From a virus, in IMG/VR virus record IMGVR_UViG_3300045922_000337, positions 1 through 40,521 of that record: DNA of 40,521 nt, one strand, 5' to 3'. The notes under the pieces were generated by a model. It was given only the letters and a program-made list of their open reading frames with translations, had not been told where the DNA came from and ran no database searches. A program made the position numbers and the translations under genes. Shown here piece by piece: positions 16,176 through 23,523 of the stretch (its first letter is position 1; every line of letters begins with the position of its first letter).

Positions 16176-17752
16176 TAGGACTCCAATAGTTTGGGGTTTG
16201 CTTCGATTAGAGGACTGCCTCTTTGACCTTCGACTTTTCGGTAACGGAGCCAATTTAATTTTCTCAGAAGCTCAATCGGATCGATTAAATCCTCTGGCTT
16301 AGTTATTAACGAGTTGTGTCGAATCGAATCATAAAGTTCAGCCCTTTTGAAGAGGGGCCTGTTTCTTTCCTTAATCCACTCTAATATCCGTGTGGCCAAT
16401 GCAATTCGTTTGTCTGTCTTCGCAACTCGATAAACCCGATGTGCCATACCTGCAAAATACTGACAGAGCCTCAGTGATTTCTCGATATCTACAGCATCGA
16501 TATTTTGCCCCGAACGAACACCTTCGCACGCATCATCTAATAATCGCATTGAAAGTGAAAGCCGAATGCCAACACCTTCCATTTTCCCAATAGCCGAGAT
16601 GTAATCGGAGTGAGCGGAGTTGTTGTTAATTTCATCGGCGATCCACTGAGTGGCCCCAGTCCATGCCTTTCTTGCACTGTCTGAAAAAGAATAGATATTT
16701 GGATAGAGAGTTTTATTTCCATCTCGATCTTCTTCGGTGATAAGGTTCAGTTCAAGCAATCGGCTTATCGCAAGATTCCACTTTCCGCGTATCTCAAAAG
16801 GGACAGACCTCCATTCTTCGGGCTTGCGTTTGATCGGATCGGGATAGCACCAGAGGAAACGTGCAGAGAGCCCATCTTTGTCTTGGAGGATCGCAGGCAC
16901 TTTATCGGGTTGGATTCCACCGAGAATCGATAAGCAAGTGTTGGGAATCCGGATTGTCTTTGACCCATAGATGACGTCGATTGAAGAACCATCGTACAGC
17001 TCAAGGTAAACAGCACGATCATCTCCACGACCACCTTTTTTGAACTGGTTCATCCCCTCGAACCAACCCGATAATTCGCTCCGGTTATAGAGCAGGCCAC
17101 GACGTTGCCGACGAAAAAATTCGTGTAATCCTGCAATAGTAGCGGTACTCGCTACCAGAGCGCCTTCATCGTGTTCGTAGATTGGGAACTGAACTTCATC
17201 CCCCTCTTCGCATTCGACGGACTGATTGCGACGACGCTTCCGCAAATCGTCTCGCTGTTTGGCGAGCTTGGCCCGAGCTTTCGATATCTCAAAGTAAGGC
17301 GAGCGAATATCGACCATCGGTGGAGTTTTCTTTTGGGAAGAATCCCCGACCAAGGCAATCCAAAGATTCGCTTGCTCAAACCAATTATCCTTGACGTGAA
17401 CCTTGCAAGTTGCCCCAATCGAGGCAGCAATTATCCCAAGGCAGGAGCATGCACAATAATCCAGCGAACACCCGATAGAATCTGCCGACCTGAGAATGTA
17501 CTCTTGGATCGACTGGGGAAACACGTCCAGCGGAAAGATAGGAGCCTTTTCGGTTTCGCTTTTCAGTTCGACCGGTTCTTGCCACTCCAAATCAGGTGGA
17601 GTGAGTACTGGCGTTTTTAGTGAAGTTGTCTCGGCATTCGGGAAGGGCAAGGTCACAGGATCAGCGTCACCATTCGCTTTGGTGTTGGCCTTCTGTTGCT
17701 TTTCTCGCTGCTGCTTGGCTTTGCTTTCTTGGATTCTACGTTCCATGTTCAT
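16175..17752 (-). CDS. DUF3987 family replication protein
   Basis: A 525-residue protein with the DUF3987 layout (PF13148): a disordered basic N-terminus (1-70), PLDVFPQSIQEYI, and a helical core. A P-loop-like turn GDSSQKKTP (136-144) stands where relatives have a Walker A; the usual GxxxxGKS is degenerate, so ATP hydrolysis is doubtful. Later come YNRSELSGWFEGMNQFKKG and LSILGGIQPDKVP, both typical. These proteins occur in phages and plasmids next to primases and are thought to be helicase-like replication factors. No other primase or helicase is evident here, so this is the main replication candidate. It starts 2 bp after the upstream gene. Confidence 0.8.
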   Translation of the reverse strand: MNMERRIQESKAKQQREKQQKANTKANGDADPVTLPFPNAETTSLKTPVLTPPDLEWQEPVELKSETEKAPIFPLDVFPQSIQEYILRSADSIGCSLDYCACSCLGIIAASIGATCKVHVKDNWFEQANLWIALVGDSSQKKTPPMVDIRSPYFEISKARAKLAKQRDDLRKRRRNQSVECEEGDEVQFPIYEHDEGALVASTATIAGLHEFFRRQRRGLLYNRSELSGWFEGMNQFKKGGRGDDRAVYLELYDGSSIDVIYGSKTIRIPNTCLSILGGIQPDKVPAILQDKDGLSARFLWCYPDPIKRKPEEWRSVPFEIRGKWNLAISRLLELNLITEEDRDGNKTLYPNIYSFSDSARKAWTGATQWIADEINNNSAHSDYISAIGKMEGVGIRLSLSMRLLDDACEGVRSGQNIDAVDIEKSLRLCQYFAGMAHRVYRVAKTDKRIALATRILEWIKERNRPLFKRAELYDSIRHNSLITKPEDLIDPIELLRKLNWLRYRKVEGQRGSPLIEANPKLLES

Positions 17753-17754
17753 AG

Positions 17755-18324
17755 CTAAAATTCCCCGCGAAAACGAGAAAAAGCTATGTAACAGTTTTCT
17801 AGCTTATCTTCTAGTTCACTAATATCTTGAGATAGCTCATCGAGACGGGCATCCCGTTTGGCGAGCGAATCGACTAAATCGGCAATTTCTGCATTGTGTC
17901 GCTTGCGTTCTTCCATAAACGCACTGCGGACAGGTTGGAGCAAATGAGCAACAATCTCTTTCACGAGGATCGTGAGAGAATCAGCTTCAACGACAGGGGT
18001 TTTAACAACAGCTTTTGGTGCTTTGGCAGGGCCTATCTGCTGGCTAGGTGCGGGGTATTCAACCTCGGCACTTTCTCCGAGTGGAAGCGGGACAAGCTCA
18101 TACTCATCGTAACTCGCTTTGAAATTTGGGCTCGTGGCCCAAATGTTAGAAGGATGCCAATCCGCACGGGCCACCGGATAGCTCGGAGCTTCCTTGGAGG
18201 GTCGGAATAGGTCTTTGAATCGAAGTCCTTCCTTCGAGCCGATGTCGGTAGGTGGGGTATTGGCATCCATGTCCAGTCCTAAAAAAGGTGCTTTCTTTCG
18301 TCCCATTTTCCACTTCTTTTTCAT
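17755..18324 (-). CDS. Coiled-coil protein in replication operon
   Basis: A 189-residue protein with a basic start (MKKKWKMGRKK), a proline-rich middle and a C-terminal coiled coil (about 125-180, AKRDARLDELSQDISELEDK). No family is recognised. It sits just before the DUF3987 gene and may be its loader or partner. A small hairpin (GTGTGA with TCACAC, 18327-18344) directly precedes the ATG, which has no Shine-Dalgarno sequence, so the start may be controlled by RNA structure. Confidence 0.55.
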   Translation of the reverse strand: MKKKWKMGRKKAPFLGLDMDANTPPTDIGSKEGLRFKDLFRPSKEAPSYPVARADWHPSNIWATSPNFKASYDEYELVPLPLGESAEVEYPAPSQQIGPAKAPKAVVKTPVVEADSLTILVKEIVAHLLQPVRSAFMEERKRHNAEIADLVDSLAKRDARLDELSQDISELEDKLENCYIAFSRFRGEF

Positions 18325-18347
18325 GGGTGTGAACTATCTCACACAGC

Positions 18348-18451
18348 GCCACGTGGGGAATCGAACCCGTTTTTCCGTTTGGTCAACCGAGAAGGTGTTT
18401 CCGCCGAAACACCTTCTCGAACCAATCGGGTTACACCAGTAACTCCGTGGC
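18348..18451 (-). ncRNA. tRNA-like element A with long arm
   Basis: Read on the minus strand, GCCACG (18451-18446) pairs with CGTGGC (18353-18348) as an acceptor-like stem. GTTAC/GTAAC (18430-18443) forms a D-arm-like hairpin with a TGGT loop. A T-arm-like GGG-TTCGATT-CCC lies at 18355-18368. In place of an anticodon arm is a very long hairpin: a 14-bp perfect stem (18388-18401 with 18406-18419, 4-nt loop) extended by TTGGT/ACCAA. So a cloverleaf can be drawn, but no 7-nt anticodon loop exists. It lies between two early genes. It may be a processing signal or a decoy rather than a tRNA. Confidence 0.5.
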
Positions 18452-18497
18452 AATTCTTTCGAGAATTTCGAGCGACAAACAAAACTGTCGCTCGAAA

Positions 18498-19241
18498 TTA
18501 GGCATCCATCCTGTAATGCTGCTCCCAGTACCGTTTGACACATCCCCAGAACTCTTCCCCCTTTTCGAGGATTAGGGCTTGGAGCTCGGGGTCGGGTCTC
18601 ATTTCGACAATGGCGAGTTGTTGCTCGGTAGAGAATCGTTTGTTGTCGGTGAAGCTCACATACCACAGTAAATCACTTCCCGTTGTAAGTAGCTGGTACT
18701 GGCATTGAGTCTGGTAGTAGCTCGGCACTAGACCTGCGAGCGCCACCGAGTGCATTTCCCAGTTGGGACATTTGATTTCGAGTATCTCACCCGACGTCTT
18801 GTTATAACCGTCGAGAGATACCCGCATCCAATCACACTCGTCGTGCTGCACACAAACGGGGGTGTAGGCTTCCCCTTTAAGTTTCTCGAACTGATGTCGA
18901 GCTTCGGGTTCCATGCGTGAACCCCGTCGCATCGAATAGTTAGCGAGAACCACATCATTCTTGCGAGAGGTTTTCAATGCGAAGACCACATCGGCCCGTG
19001 AATCCGTGAAAGGCCATTTATCACCGAGGACGATAGCCCCGATGTCGGAGCCACCAAGACCTTCGGATCGCCACTTGTGCCACTGGGGAGTCCCTTGTTC
19101 GAGTTGCAGGAGTTTCATTTTTGTTCCTCGATCTTTGCCTTCGATAGTGAGTAATTCTTCGTAGTAATGCCCCAACGTGATGATGATTGCATCACACATT
19201 GTGAGTTGGCGTTTTTCGGTAGCGGGTTCCAGAGTTGTCAT
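18498..19241 (-). CDS. YqaJ-family exonuclease (viral recombinase)
   Basis: A 247-residue protein matching YqaJ/lambda-exonuclease nucleases, which resect DNA 5'-3' to expose single strands for annealing. The motifs are in order: QGTPQWHKWRSEGLGGSDI (49-67), RRGSRMEPEA (105-114), then catalytic D144 (VSLDGY) and E155-x-K157 (LEIKCPN), then the helical YYQTQCQYQL. The first 41 residues are an extension; M42 is an alternative start, but AGAGG 7 nt before 19241 and the ATGA overlap with the upstream gene favour the long form. It forms a recombination pair with the Sak4-like ATPase three genes upstream. Confidence 0.85.
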   Translation of the reverse strand: MTTLEPATEKRQLTMCDAIIITLGHYYEELLTIEGKDRGTKMKLLQLEQGTPQWHKWRSEGLGGSDIGAIVLGDKWPFTDSRADVVFALKTSRKNDVVLANYSMRRGSRMEPEARHQFEKLKGEAYTPVCVQHDECDWMRVSLDGYNKTSGEILEIKCPNWEMHSVALAGLVPSYYQTQCQYQLLTTGSDLLWYVSFTDNKRFSTEQQLAIVEMRPDPELQALILEKGEEFWGCVKRYWEQHYRMDA

Positions 19242-19762
19242 TTTTGGGCCTCTTGCAAGAACTTCTGAAGCTCTGCTTCCGGGGTGTCTCCAAGCTGAGC
19301 AAGCAAGAACAATCTTTCGCGGGTCTCCTCGGCATCAAGGAACACTTGGCGAGCTTCGCGATACATCACGATTAGCTCGGTGTTTTCTTGCAGGAACTCG
19401 CAATGATCAACGGCCATCGTGAATGTCACGCCTTCAAGTTCGACTGGTTCTCCGCCTTCATAATCAACGCAAACTTTGATGATCTCGTCACTCAACTGAA
19501 TTCCATCAGACTCGGACTCGTAGCAAGCAGTCCCGACGATACTATCCCCACACTTGCGGTGACTACTCGGCGGAAGAAGCCACTCACGCCAGTGGGTCGG
19601 TTGGTAGTTGTTGCACACTGTCCCATCAATGAAAAACCATACCCCTGAGTCCCATTGCAAGGGAATCTCACGATCTCCCCAGATGGGAACGTCGATCTTG
19701 GTTCGCACGAATTGACCGTTCTTTGGTGGATTCGATTTGCAGTTAAACCATACTTGCTTCAT
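19238..19762 (-). CDS. DUF551-like protein
   Basis: The start is placed at 19762, where ATG overlaps the stop of the upstream gene (ATGA). The 174-residue product begins with a segment like DUF551: PPKNGQFV, then GVWFFIDGTVCNNYQPTHW and REWLLPP, the PTHW-LP ending being characteristic. The C-terminal half is acidic and helical with a possible coiled coil. DUF551 proteins are small phage proteins of unknown function. It lies inside the coupled early operon. Confidence 0.55.
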   Translation of the reverse strand: MKQVWFNCKSNPPKNGQFVRTKIDVPIWGDREIPLQWDSGVWFFIDGTVCNNYQPTHWREWLLPPSSHRKCGDSIVGTACYESESDGIQLSDEIIKVCVDYEGGEPVELEGVTFTMAVDHCEFLQENTELIVMYREARQVFLDAEETRERLFLLAQLGDTPEAELQKFLQEAQK

Positions 19763-19956
19763 GCTGGGTACTCCTTTGAAGCCCGCTTGTCGGAATCGAA
19801 CCGACTCAGAATTTCCGGGGGATATTCTGTTCCGTCCCATGCCACAAAACCCCCATCGGAAAATGGCATCAGACTAGCGGACATAATTAACGGGCGATTC
19901 GAACCGATGTTTTGTTTGGCCCACATCTCTGCATCTGCAAGCGTGCGAAAGAGCAT
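19759..19956 (-). CDS. Small early protein, unknown
   Basis: A 65-residue product whose ATG overlaps the stop of the ATPase gene (TGATG) and whose stop overlaps the next start (ATGA). Double coupling supports real translation. Composition is normal (FVAWDGTEYPPEILSRFD). No domain is recognised. Its 3' part contains a perfect T-arm-like sequence that I regard as chance. Confidence 0.55.
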   Translation of the reverse strand: MLFRTLADAEMWAKQNIGSNRPLIMSASLMPFSDGGFVAWDGTEYPPEILSRFDSDKRASKEYPA

Positions 19957-21335
19957 CAGTGGCTCGCTTGCTGCGCCTTTGACTCGGCAAAATTCGAGAG
20001 CTTGTTTACTTCCTGCAACAGCAATGCAATCTCGACTCCCGACAGATGCACGATCTTGGTTTCGTTGGTGATAACCCGATTCAGTTTCCCTTTGGCAAAC
20101 TCACGAATATCGGGCCACGTCATGTTCTTCTTGTGGGCAGCTTCGAGGAGCTCCTGAGCGATAGTGCCTAGACTCGCTTCCAGATCGCGACTTCCACTCG
20201 AAGCGGGTTCGGAATCGTCAATCGGATCGTTTTCCCACGGCTCCATTGGAACCGATCCTTTCTGCAACTCCGAAGGCGTTGTCGTGGTCTCGCTTGCCGA
20301 TGGGGTCGGTGTGGGATTGGGGCTTGGTGTGGGCGTAACGGGTGAGCCACCATCTCCACCCTTACCGGTGTTTGGTGGATTCTTGCGGAAAGACTCCAAG
20401 ACCTCGGTTGCTTGGTCTTGTGTTAAGTCCTTGTGGCTTGTGATGTGGTTGCCGTATTTAGCTTTCAACCGAGTTACGAAAGTCTCGAACTTGATCTTCC
20501 GGGAGCTGCACTCCGTCTCGATTTCTTGCCACAATGTGTTCTTGGGTTCTCCGCCAATATGCCCCTTCTTTTTCGCAACTGCGAGAGTTTGCTCAAAAGT
20601 TCGCCACCCTTGTTCGGGACTGTTTCCGCATCGGATAACATCAGGCAAACCGTAGCGATTACCAGCCACACACGAGAGACTACCCGTTGTCCGAATGATT
20701 CGATCGCCCGTGCGAACCTTCTTCTCGTCGGTGAATTCCATCTCGAAGTCGCCGTGCATGATCACGTCGGCCCACTTATGGGTCAATGTCCAGAGCTTCT
20801 CGATCCCCTCGGGCCGGAACTGATCGTAGTCATCCCCTTCGGGATTGTTGACCGACTTGATCTTCGTGTGGGCCAACAGGATTATGTTCATCCCTCGGCG
20901 AGTCCGACATTCATCGAGCATTGCCAGCAATCGGACCCACTCCACCGAGGTTGCAAGGTCACCTTTCCCAAACTGACCATACTTGGCGACCTTACCCTCA
21001 AAGTCTTTCCGGAGGATGTGTTGGAATGCCAATCGCTCGGCCCCATTCGCCGTGTCAATCACCAGAGTTTCGTAGGAATGATCTTCCTTGAGAAGTGCAT
21101 TCACACAATCGATCAACTGCATCCAAGTCTTGCAGTCATCTGGGAAGTGAGCCGTTTCGGGGATCCGACCTGCTTCGAGAAGCGAGAGCAATCCTGTCTC
21201 ACCCTCGGTCATGATGAAGATGGGGTTCTTGGCAAACGCGGCTTGCGAAGTCTTACCGAACTTCTCACGAGCATAGAAATATACCCGATAGGGCATCGGT
21301 TTGGCCTTCGTTGCAACTTTGGACATCAGCGACAT
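19956..21335 (-). CDS. Sak4-like RecA-fold ATPase
   Basis: A 459-residue protein with a RecA-like ATPase domain (AAA_24/Sak4 type): P-loop EKFGKTS (24-30), EGETG (44-48) in the next strand, Walker B LVIDTANG (91-98) and an ILLAHT sensor segment. Sak4 proteins assist single-strand annealing with an exonuclease and SSB. A Pro/Ser/Thr-rich linker (about 325-370) joins a C-terminal helical domain of about 80 residues. AAGGAG precedes the ATG at 5 nt. With YqaJ and RusA it forms a full recombination set; no SSB is seen, so the host protein may be used. Confidence 0.8.
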   Translation of the reverse strand: MSLMSKVATKAKPMPYRVYFYAREKFGKTSQAAFAKNPIFIMTEGETGLLSLLEAGRIPETAHFPDDCKTWMQLIDCVNALLKEDHSYETLVIDTANGAERLAFQHILRKDFEGKVAKYGQFGKGDLATSVEWVRLLAMLDECRTRRGMNIILLAHTKIKSVNNPEGDDYDQFRPEGIEKLWTLTHKWADVIMHGDFEMEFTDEKKVRTGDRIIRTTGSLSCVAGNRYGLPDVIRCGNSPEQGWRTFEQTLAVAKKKGHIGGEPKNTLWQEIETECSSRKIKFETFVTRLKAKYGNHITSHKDLTQDQATEVLESFRKNPPNTGKGGDGGSPVTPTPSPNPTPTPSASETTTTPSELQKGSVPMEPWENDPIDDSEPASSGSRDLEASLGTIAQELLEAAHKKNMTWPDIREFAKGKLNRVITNETKIVHLSGVEIALLLQEVNKLSNFAESKAQQASH

Positions 21336-21382
21336 AACAACTCCTTAAAGGAATCACACACTCACAAACACACATAAAAGCT

Positions 21383-21464
21383 GACCTGTCGAGGACTCGA
21401 ACCTCGTGAAGCCCTGAGAGTCACCACCTCGGAGAAAACAGAATAACTCTCACTCGCTCAGGTC
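21383..21464 (-). ncRNA. tRNA-like element B
   Basis: On the minus strand, GACCTG (from 21464) pairs with CAGGTC (ending 21383), and the T arm CGAGG-TTCGAGT-CCTCG (21390-21406) is perfect, with consensus T-loop bases. The element is 82 nt, the size of a class II tRNA, with A as discriminator and no encoded CCA. The interior does not give a standard D arm or a 7-nt anticodon loop; GAGAG/TTCTC with a 10-nt loop is the best arm. It shares GGTGGTGA and ACTCGCT words with element D. It lies between two early genes. Confidence 0.5.
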
Positions 21465-21468
21465 TTGT

Positions 21469-21768
21469 TCACTCACCAATCCCGCCATCACACAGAATCT
21501 CAGCAAGAGACTTTGTGCGGGGGCTTAACTCGCTCGGATCGACCGTCTTCACGGAAGTCGTAAAAAGCAGACTTTCGGAAGGATCGTTTTTCTTTGGAAC
21601 GAACATTCGAATCAAGATTCCCTTCGCCACCGTCGTCACCACCTCGGCAGGGCCTCGTTGTTTGGTCTTGTCCTCGGGTTGATACCACACAGCACTCCCA
21701 GACTTGAAAGTCTGCGAGAGACTCCCATTCGCTTCGGGTTTCGTTTCGGCTTCCACTGTCGCCACCAT
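21469..21768 (-). CDS. Small early protein, unknown
   Basis: The start is set at 21768 because AGGAGG (21776-21781) stands 7 nt upstream; an earlier in-frame ATG at 21822 lies within RNA element C. The 99-residue product contains SGSAVWYQPEDKTKQRGPAEVV, GILIRMFVPKKND and a charged C-terminus. It looks like a small beta-barrel (SH3- or KOW-like), but this is a guess. It is flanked on both sides by tRNA-like elements, which is notable. Confidence 0.55.
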   Translation of the reverse strand: MVATVEAETKPEANGSLSQTFKSGSAVWYQPEDKTKQRGPAEVVTTVAKGILIRMFVPKKNDPSESLLFTTSVKTVDPSELSPRTKSLAEILCDGGIGE

Positions 21769-21796
21769 CGCCAATCCTCCTCTTGGTTGATTCAGT

Positions 21797-21920
21797 TCTC
21801 TCAGGTGGAATCGCACCACCACAACGCATCCTGCGAAGTTCTCGGTTTTGGGTTGCTATCTGCTATCGATCCCATCCCAATGGCAGTCATTGCCACGACC
21901 AAAGGTCTTTCCGTGAGAGA
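21797..21920 (-). ncRNA. tRNA-like element C
   Basis: On the minus strand, a perfect 7-bp acceptor-like stem (TCTCTCA from 21920 with TGAGAGA ending 21797) directly abuts a perfect 5-bp T arm, GGTGG-TGCGATT-CCACC (21804-21820). The 88-93 nt interior has several small hairpins (GACC-TTT-GGTC; TGGCA-ATGAC-TGCCA; TTGGG with CCCAA; CGCA-GGA-TGCG) instead of D and anticodon arms. The T-loop has TG instead of TT at its first two positions. It ends 15 nt before the ribosome site of the gene at 21768. Confidence 0.5.
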
Positions 21921-22007
21921 TTGAGGGTTGCTCTCTACCCCAAAGTCTCTTCGTTTCGTCGAAGTTCCACGTCGCATCATGCGATTCGTGCACTGTCTCC
22001 TATAGCT

Positions 22008-22077
22008 GCATCAAGCCGGAATCGAACCGACGTGAGAGTCACTCGCTGTTCTGACACTCACCACCTTGGATTGATGC
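22008..22077 (-). ncRNA. tRNA-like element D
   Basis: On the minus strand, a perfect 7-bp acceptor-like stem (GCATCAA from 22077, TTGATGC ending 22008) encloses a T arm, GTCGG-TTCGATT-CCGGC, that directly abuts the 3' acceptor strand. Total 70 nt plus an A discriminator. The interior forms one long hairpin (GTGAG-T-GTCA with TGAC-T-CTCAC, 10-nt loop) and has no D arm, resembling armless mitochondrial tRNAs or a viral tRNA mimic. Confidence 0.5.
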
Positions 22078-22085
22078 GACAACTG

Positions 22086-22253
22086 GATGGGGTGAACCAA
22101 ACCCCAAGATCGGAGTGAGAACCCACCCAGTCGTATTCCGTCATGTTTCGTTGTTACTGGGCCGGTTCCCGAACCTGCCCATCTGGTGATGCAAGATCAC
22201 CATCACTACCCTTGTCGATGATCTTGGCACATCGCGAAGCCGAATTCCAGAGC
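22086..22253. other. Structured non-coding stretch downstream of element D
   Basis: No gene is seen. It carries GGGGT-gaaccaa-ACCCC (22090-22106), a two-part hairpin TGGGC-c-GGTT with AACC-t-GCCCA around 22158-22183, and AAGATC/GATCTT near 22193-22226. With elements C and D, about 430 bp between the genes at 21768 and 22254 seem devoted to RNA structure. Confidence 0.45.
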
Positions 22254-22571
22254 TTACTTGCACAGCCCGTGAACCAGAGCTTCGTATTCTTTCGGGGTGT
22301 CTTTTTTCCACGAGATAGTCGGGATCAAAGCAGGAAGAACCGAAATAGCGTCTTTGCAAACCGTGTTGTAAGCAGCTTGCGTGAGCTTCTCTTGTCCAAT
22401 CTTGTTAGCCTGATCGAGGAAAGCAGACTTGAGCCTCTCGGCCTCATCAGGGGTAATCTCGACCGTCACAAACTGAAGGTTTGTTGGCGGCACATCGACG
22501 AACGTCGGTTGATCCGACACAGTGTTCGTTGAAGTCGGTACGCTCTCTGGGGCTTGAATTTCTTTAGCCAT
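22254..22571 (-). CDS. First gene of early operon, unknown
   Basis: A 105-residue protein with AAGGAG 6 nt before the ATG. The N-terminal 35 residues are disordered (Pro, Thr, Val). The rest is helical (EITPDEAERLKSAFLDQANK) and ends with ISWKKDTPKEYEALVHGL. No domain is recognised. It is the first standard gene after the early promoter, its leader peptide and the attenuator-like hairpin, so it is probably among the first phage products made. Confidence 0.6.
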   Translation of the reverse strand: MAKEIQAPESVPTSTNTVSDQPTFVDVPPTNLQFVTVEITPDEAERLKSAFLDQANKIGQEKLTQAAYNTVCKDAISVLPALIPTISWKKDTPKEYEALVHGLCK

Positions 22572-22597
22572 ATTTCGCTCCTTAAAAGCGGTGTTGG

Positions 22598-22642
22598 ATC
22601 AATCAGATGTCCTGATTGATGATGTTGCAGTTTGTTGATTGA
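22598..22642 (-). promoter_or_regulatory. Attenuator-like alternative hairpins
   Basis: In the early transcript, ATCAATCAG and CTGATTGAT (22620-22612 with 22606-22598) form a 9-bp hairpin with a 5-nt loop. An earlier TCAATCA (22642-22636) can compete for the same CTGATTGA strand. The hairpin lies between the leader peptide stop and the ribosome site of the gene at 22571. Confidence 0.45.
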
Positions 22643-22660
22643 GGTCGGGCAGAGTGAAGA

Positions 22661-22678
22661 CTAGGAAGTCATTTTCAT
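22661..22678 (-). CDS. Five-residue leader peptide MKMTS
   Basis: ATG AAA ATG ACT TCC TAG, with AAGGAG (22691-22686) at good spacing, begins about 28 nt downstream of the predicted early transcription start. Followed by competing hairpins, it looks like a regulatory leader peptide rather than a functional protein. Confidence 0.45.
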   Translation of the reverse strand: MKMTS

Positions 22679-22712
22679 GGGGGTTCTCCTTGAAGTATTT
22701 GGTGGTAAGGGT

Positions 22713-22740
22713 AAGATACCAGAATTGAAACTTGTGTCAA
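22713..22740 (-). promoter_or_regulatory. Early promoter, minus strand
   Basis: TTGACA (complement of 22735-22740), a 16-bp spacer and TATCTT (complement of 22713-22718) form a near-consensus sigma70-type promoter firing toward the early genes. The palindrome at 22725-22747 overlaps the -35 and spacer, so repressor binding there should block it. Confidence 0.75.
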
Positions 22741-22747
22741 GTTTCAA
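22725..22747. promoter_or_regulatory. Palindromic operator over the early promoter
   Basis: TTGAAACTTG (22725-22734) and CAAGTTTCAA (22738-22747) are perfect inverted repeats around TGT. The site covers the -35 of the early promoter. It is a likely target of the ribbon-helix-helix protein encoded 100 bp away. Confidence 0.65.
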
Positions 22748-22832
22748 ATAGCAAGATTTTATTATCATTTCATTTTGATAATTGAATCTTGCTATTTGAT
22801 TCATATTGTACAATTTACAGATAGCAGGATTT
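22746..22832. promoter_or_regulatory. Long inverted repeat with third half-site
   Basis: AAATAGCAAGATT (22746-22758) is exactly inverted at 22785-22797, and ATTATCA (22761-22767) is inverted at 22776-22782, giving a nearly continuous AT-rich palindrome. A related half-site GATAGCAGGATTT (22820-22832) lies just upstream of the start at 22844. Three half-sites suggest cooperative repressor binding. Confidence 0.6.
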
Positions 22833-22843
22833 GAGGGAATCGC

Positions 22844-23113
22844 GTGGAGAATACAGAGAAAGGAAACTCGGGCACTGTTCGCCTCGATAGCGACTTGATG
22901 CGAATGCTTCGGCTCATTTGTAATGATCGAGGCATTTCGATGGCCGAATATATTACGCCCATCGTTGAAGAGACGGTGAAGGCGAACTACAAGGCGACCC
23001 TTGACAAGTTGATCGAAGAGCGTGACCAGTTGGGCAGTAGTAGCTCCGACGAGGACGATGAACCGGAACCCGCCCCGAAACCCAAGAAGGGCAAGAAGGG
23101 CAAGAAGGGTTAG
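22844..23113 (+). CDS. Ribbon-helix-helix regulator
   Basis: An 89-residue protein starting with GTG, with GAGGGAA upstream. Residues about 10-48 (GTVRLDSDLMRMLRLICNDR, then GISMAEYITPIVEETV) fit a ribbon-helix-helix fold: a short beta strand and two helices, as in CopG/Arc repressors. A helix follows, then an acidic stretch and a Lys/Gly tail (KKGKKGKKG) that could bind DNA or RNA nonspecifically. It is transcribed away from the early operon, beside three AT-rich operator half-sites, so it is the obvious candidate for the repressor of both directions. Confidence 0.65.
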   Translation: MENTEKGNSGTVRLDSDLMRMLRLICNDRGISMAEYITPIVEETVKANYKATLDKLIEERDQLGSSSSDEDDEPEPAPKPKKGKKGKKG

Positions 23114-23481
23114 TCGTTGCGGTTCGGTCGTTTCTTGCGTTTGAGCCATTTCTTCACTGCGCCTTGTTCGTGTTTTTCTTGTTCTTGTGCTCGCCTTGAT
23201 GCGAAGACAATCTCCTCTTTGTGGGCCCGTTCTACTTCTTCCGCTTGCTGAGCTGCTTGGGCATCGTACTCAGCGAGTTCCAACCCTTCGAGCTTCCGAT
23301 AGCCCAGTTCGTGGGCCACTTGGAGGATCACTTGGGTTAGCTCAATATTCGTGGGGAATCTCCTGCCTTTTGCTTTCAGACTCTCGATATACTCTTGGAT
23401 CGCCTTGAGGTATACTGATTCATCGTCGGTGTAAACCTTCGTCTCTTGGTAGGCTGTCGGCCCCTTGTATCCTGTTGACAT
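23110..23481 (-). CDS. Helical protein convergent with the RHH gene
   Basis: A 123-residue protein with AAGGAGA before the ATG. The first half is mixed (YLKAIQEYIESLKAKGRRFP, then IELTQVILQVAHELGY, which looks like a helix-turn-helix). The second half is a long charged helix ending in a basic tail (KKWLKRKKRPNRND). Its last codons overlap the end of the RHH gene tail-to-tail. Possible DNA-binding early protein; no family is recognised. Confidence 0.55.
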   Translation of the reverse strand: MSTGYKGPTAYQETKVYTDDESVYLKAIQEYIESLKAKGRRFPTNIELTQVILQVAHELGYRKLEGLELAEYDAQAAQQAEEVERAHKEEIVFASRRAQEQEKHEQGAVKKWLKRKKRPNRND

Positions 23482-23523
23482 CGTTGTCTCCTTTGGCTTG
23501 ATTTTCGCAAGCCTTGCGGGAAA

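Noticed and set aside
19790-19890. Fifth T-arm-like sequence (GTCGG-TTCGATT-CCGAC near 19790) with a possible distant acceptor
   Set aside because: It lies inside two coupled genes with good coding character; the acceptor partner is more than 100 nt away and not flush with the T arm. I take it as chance.
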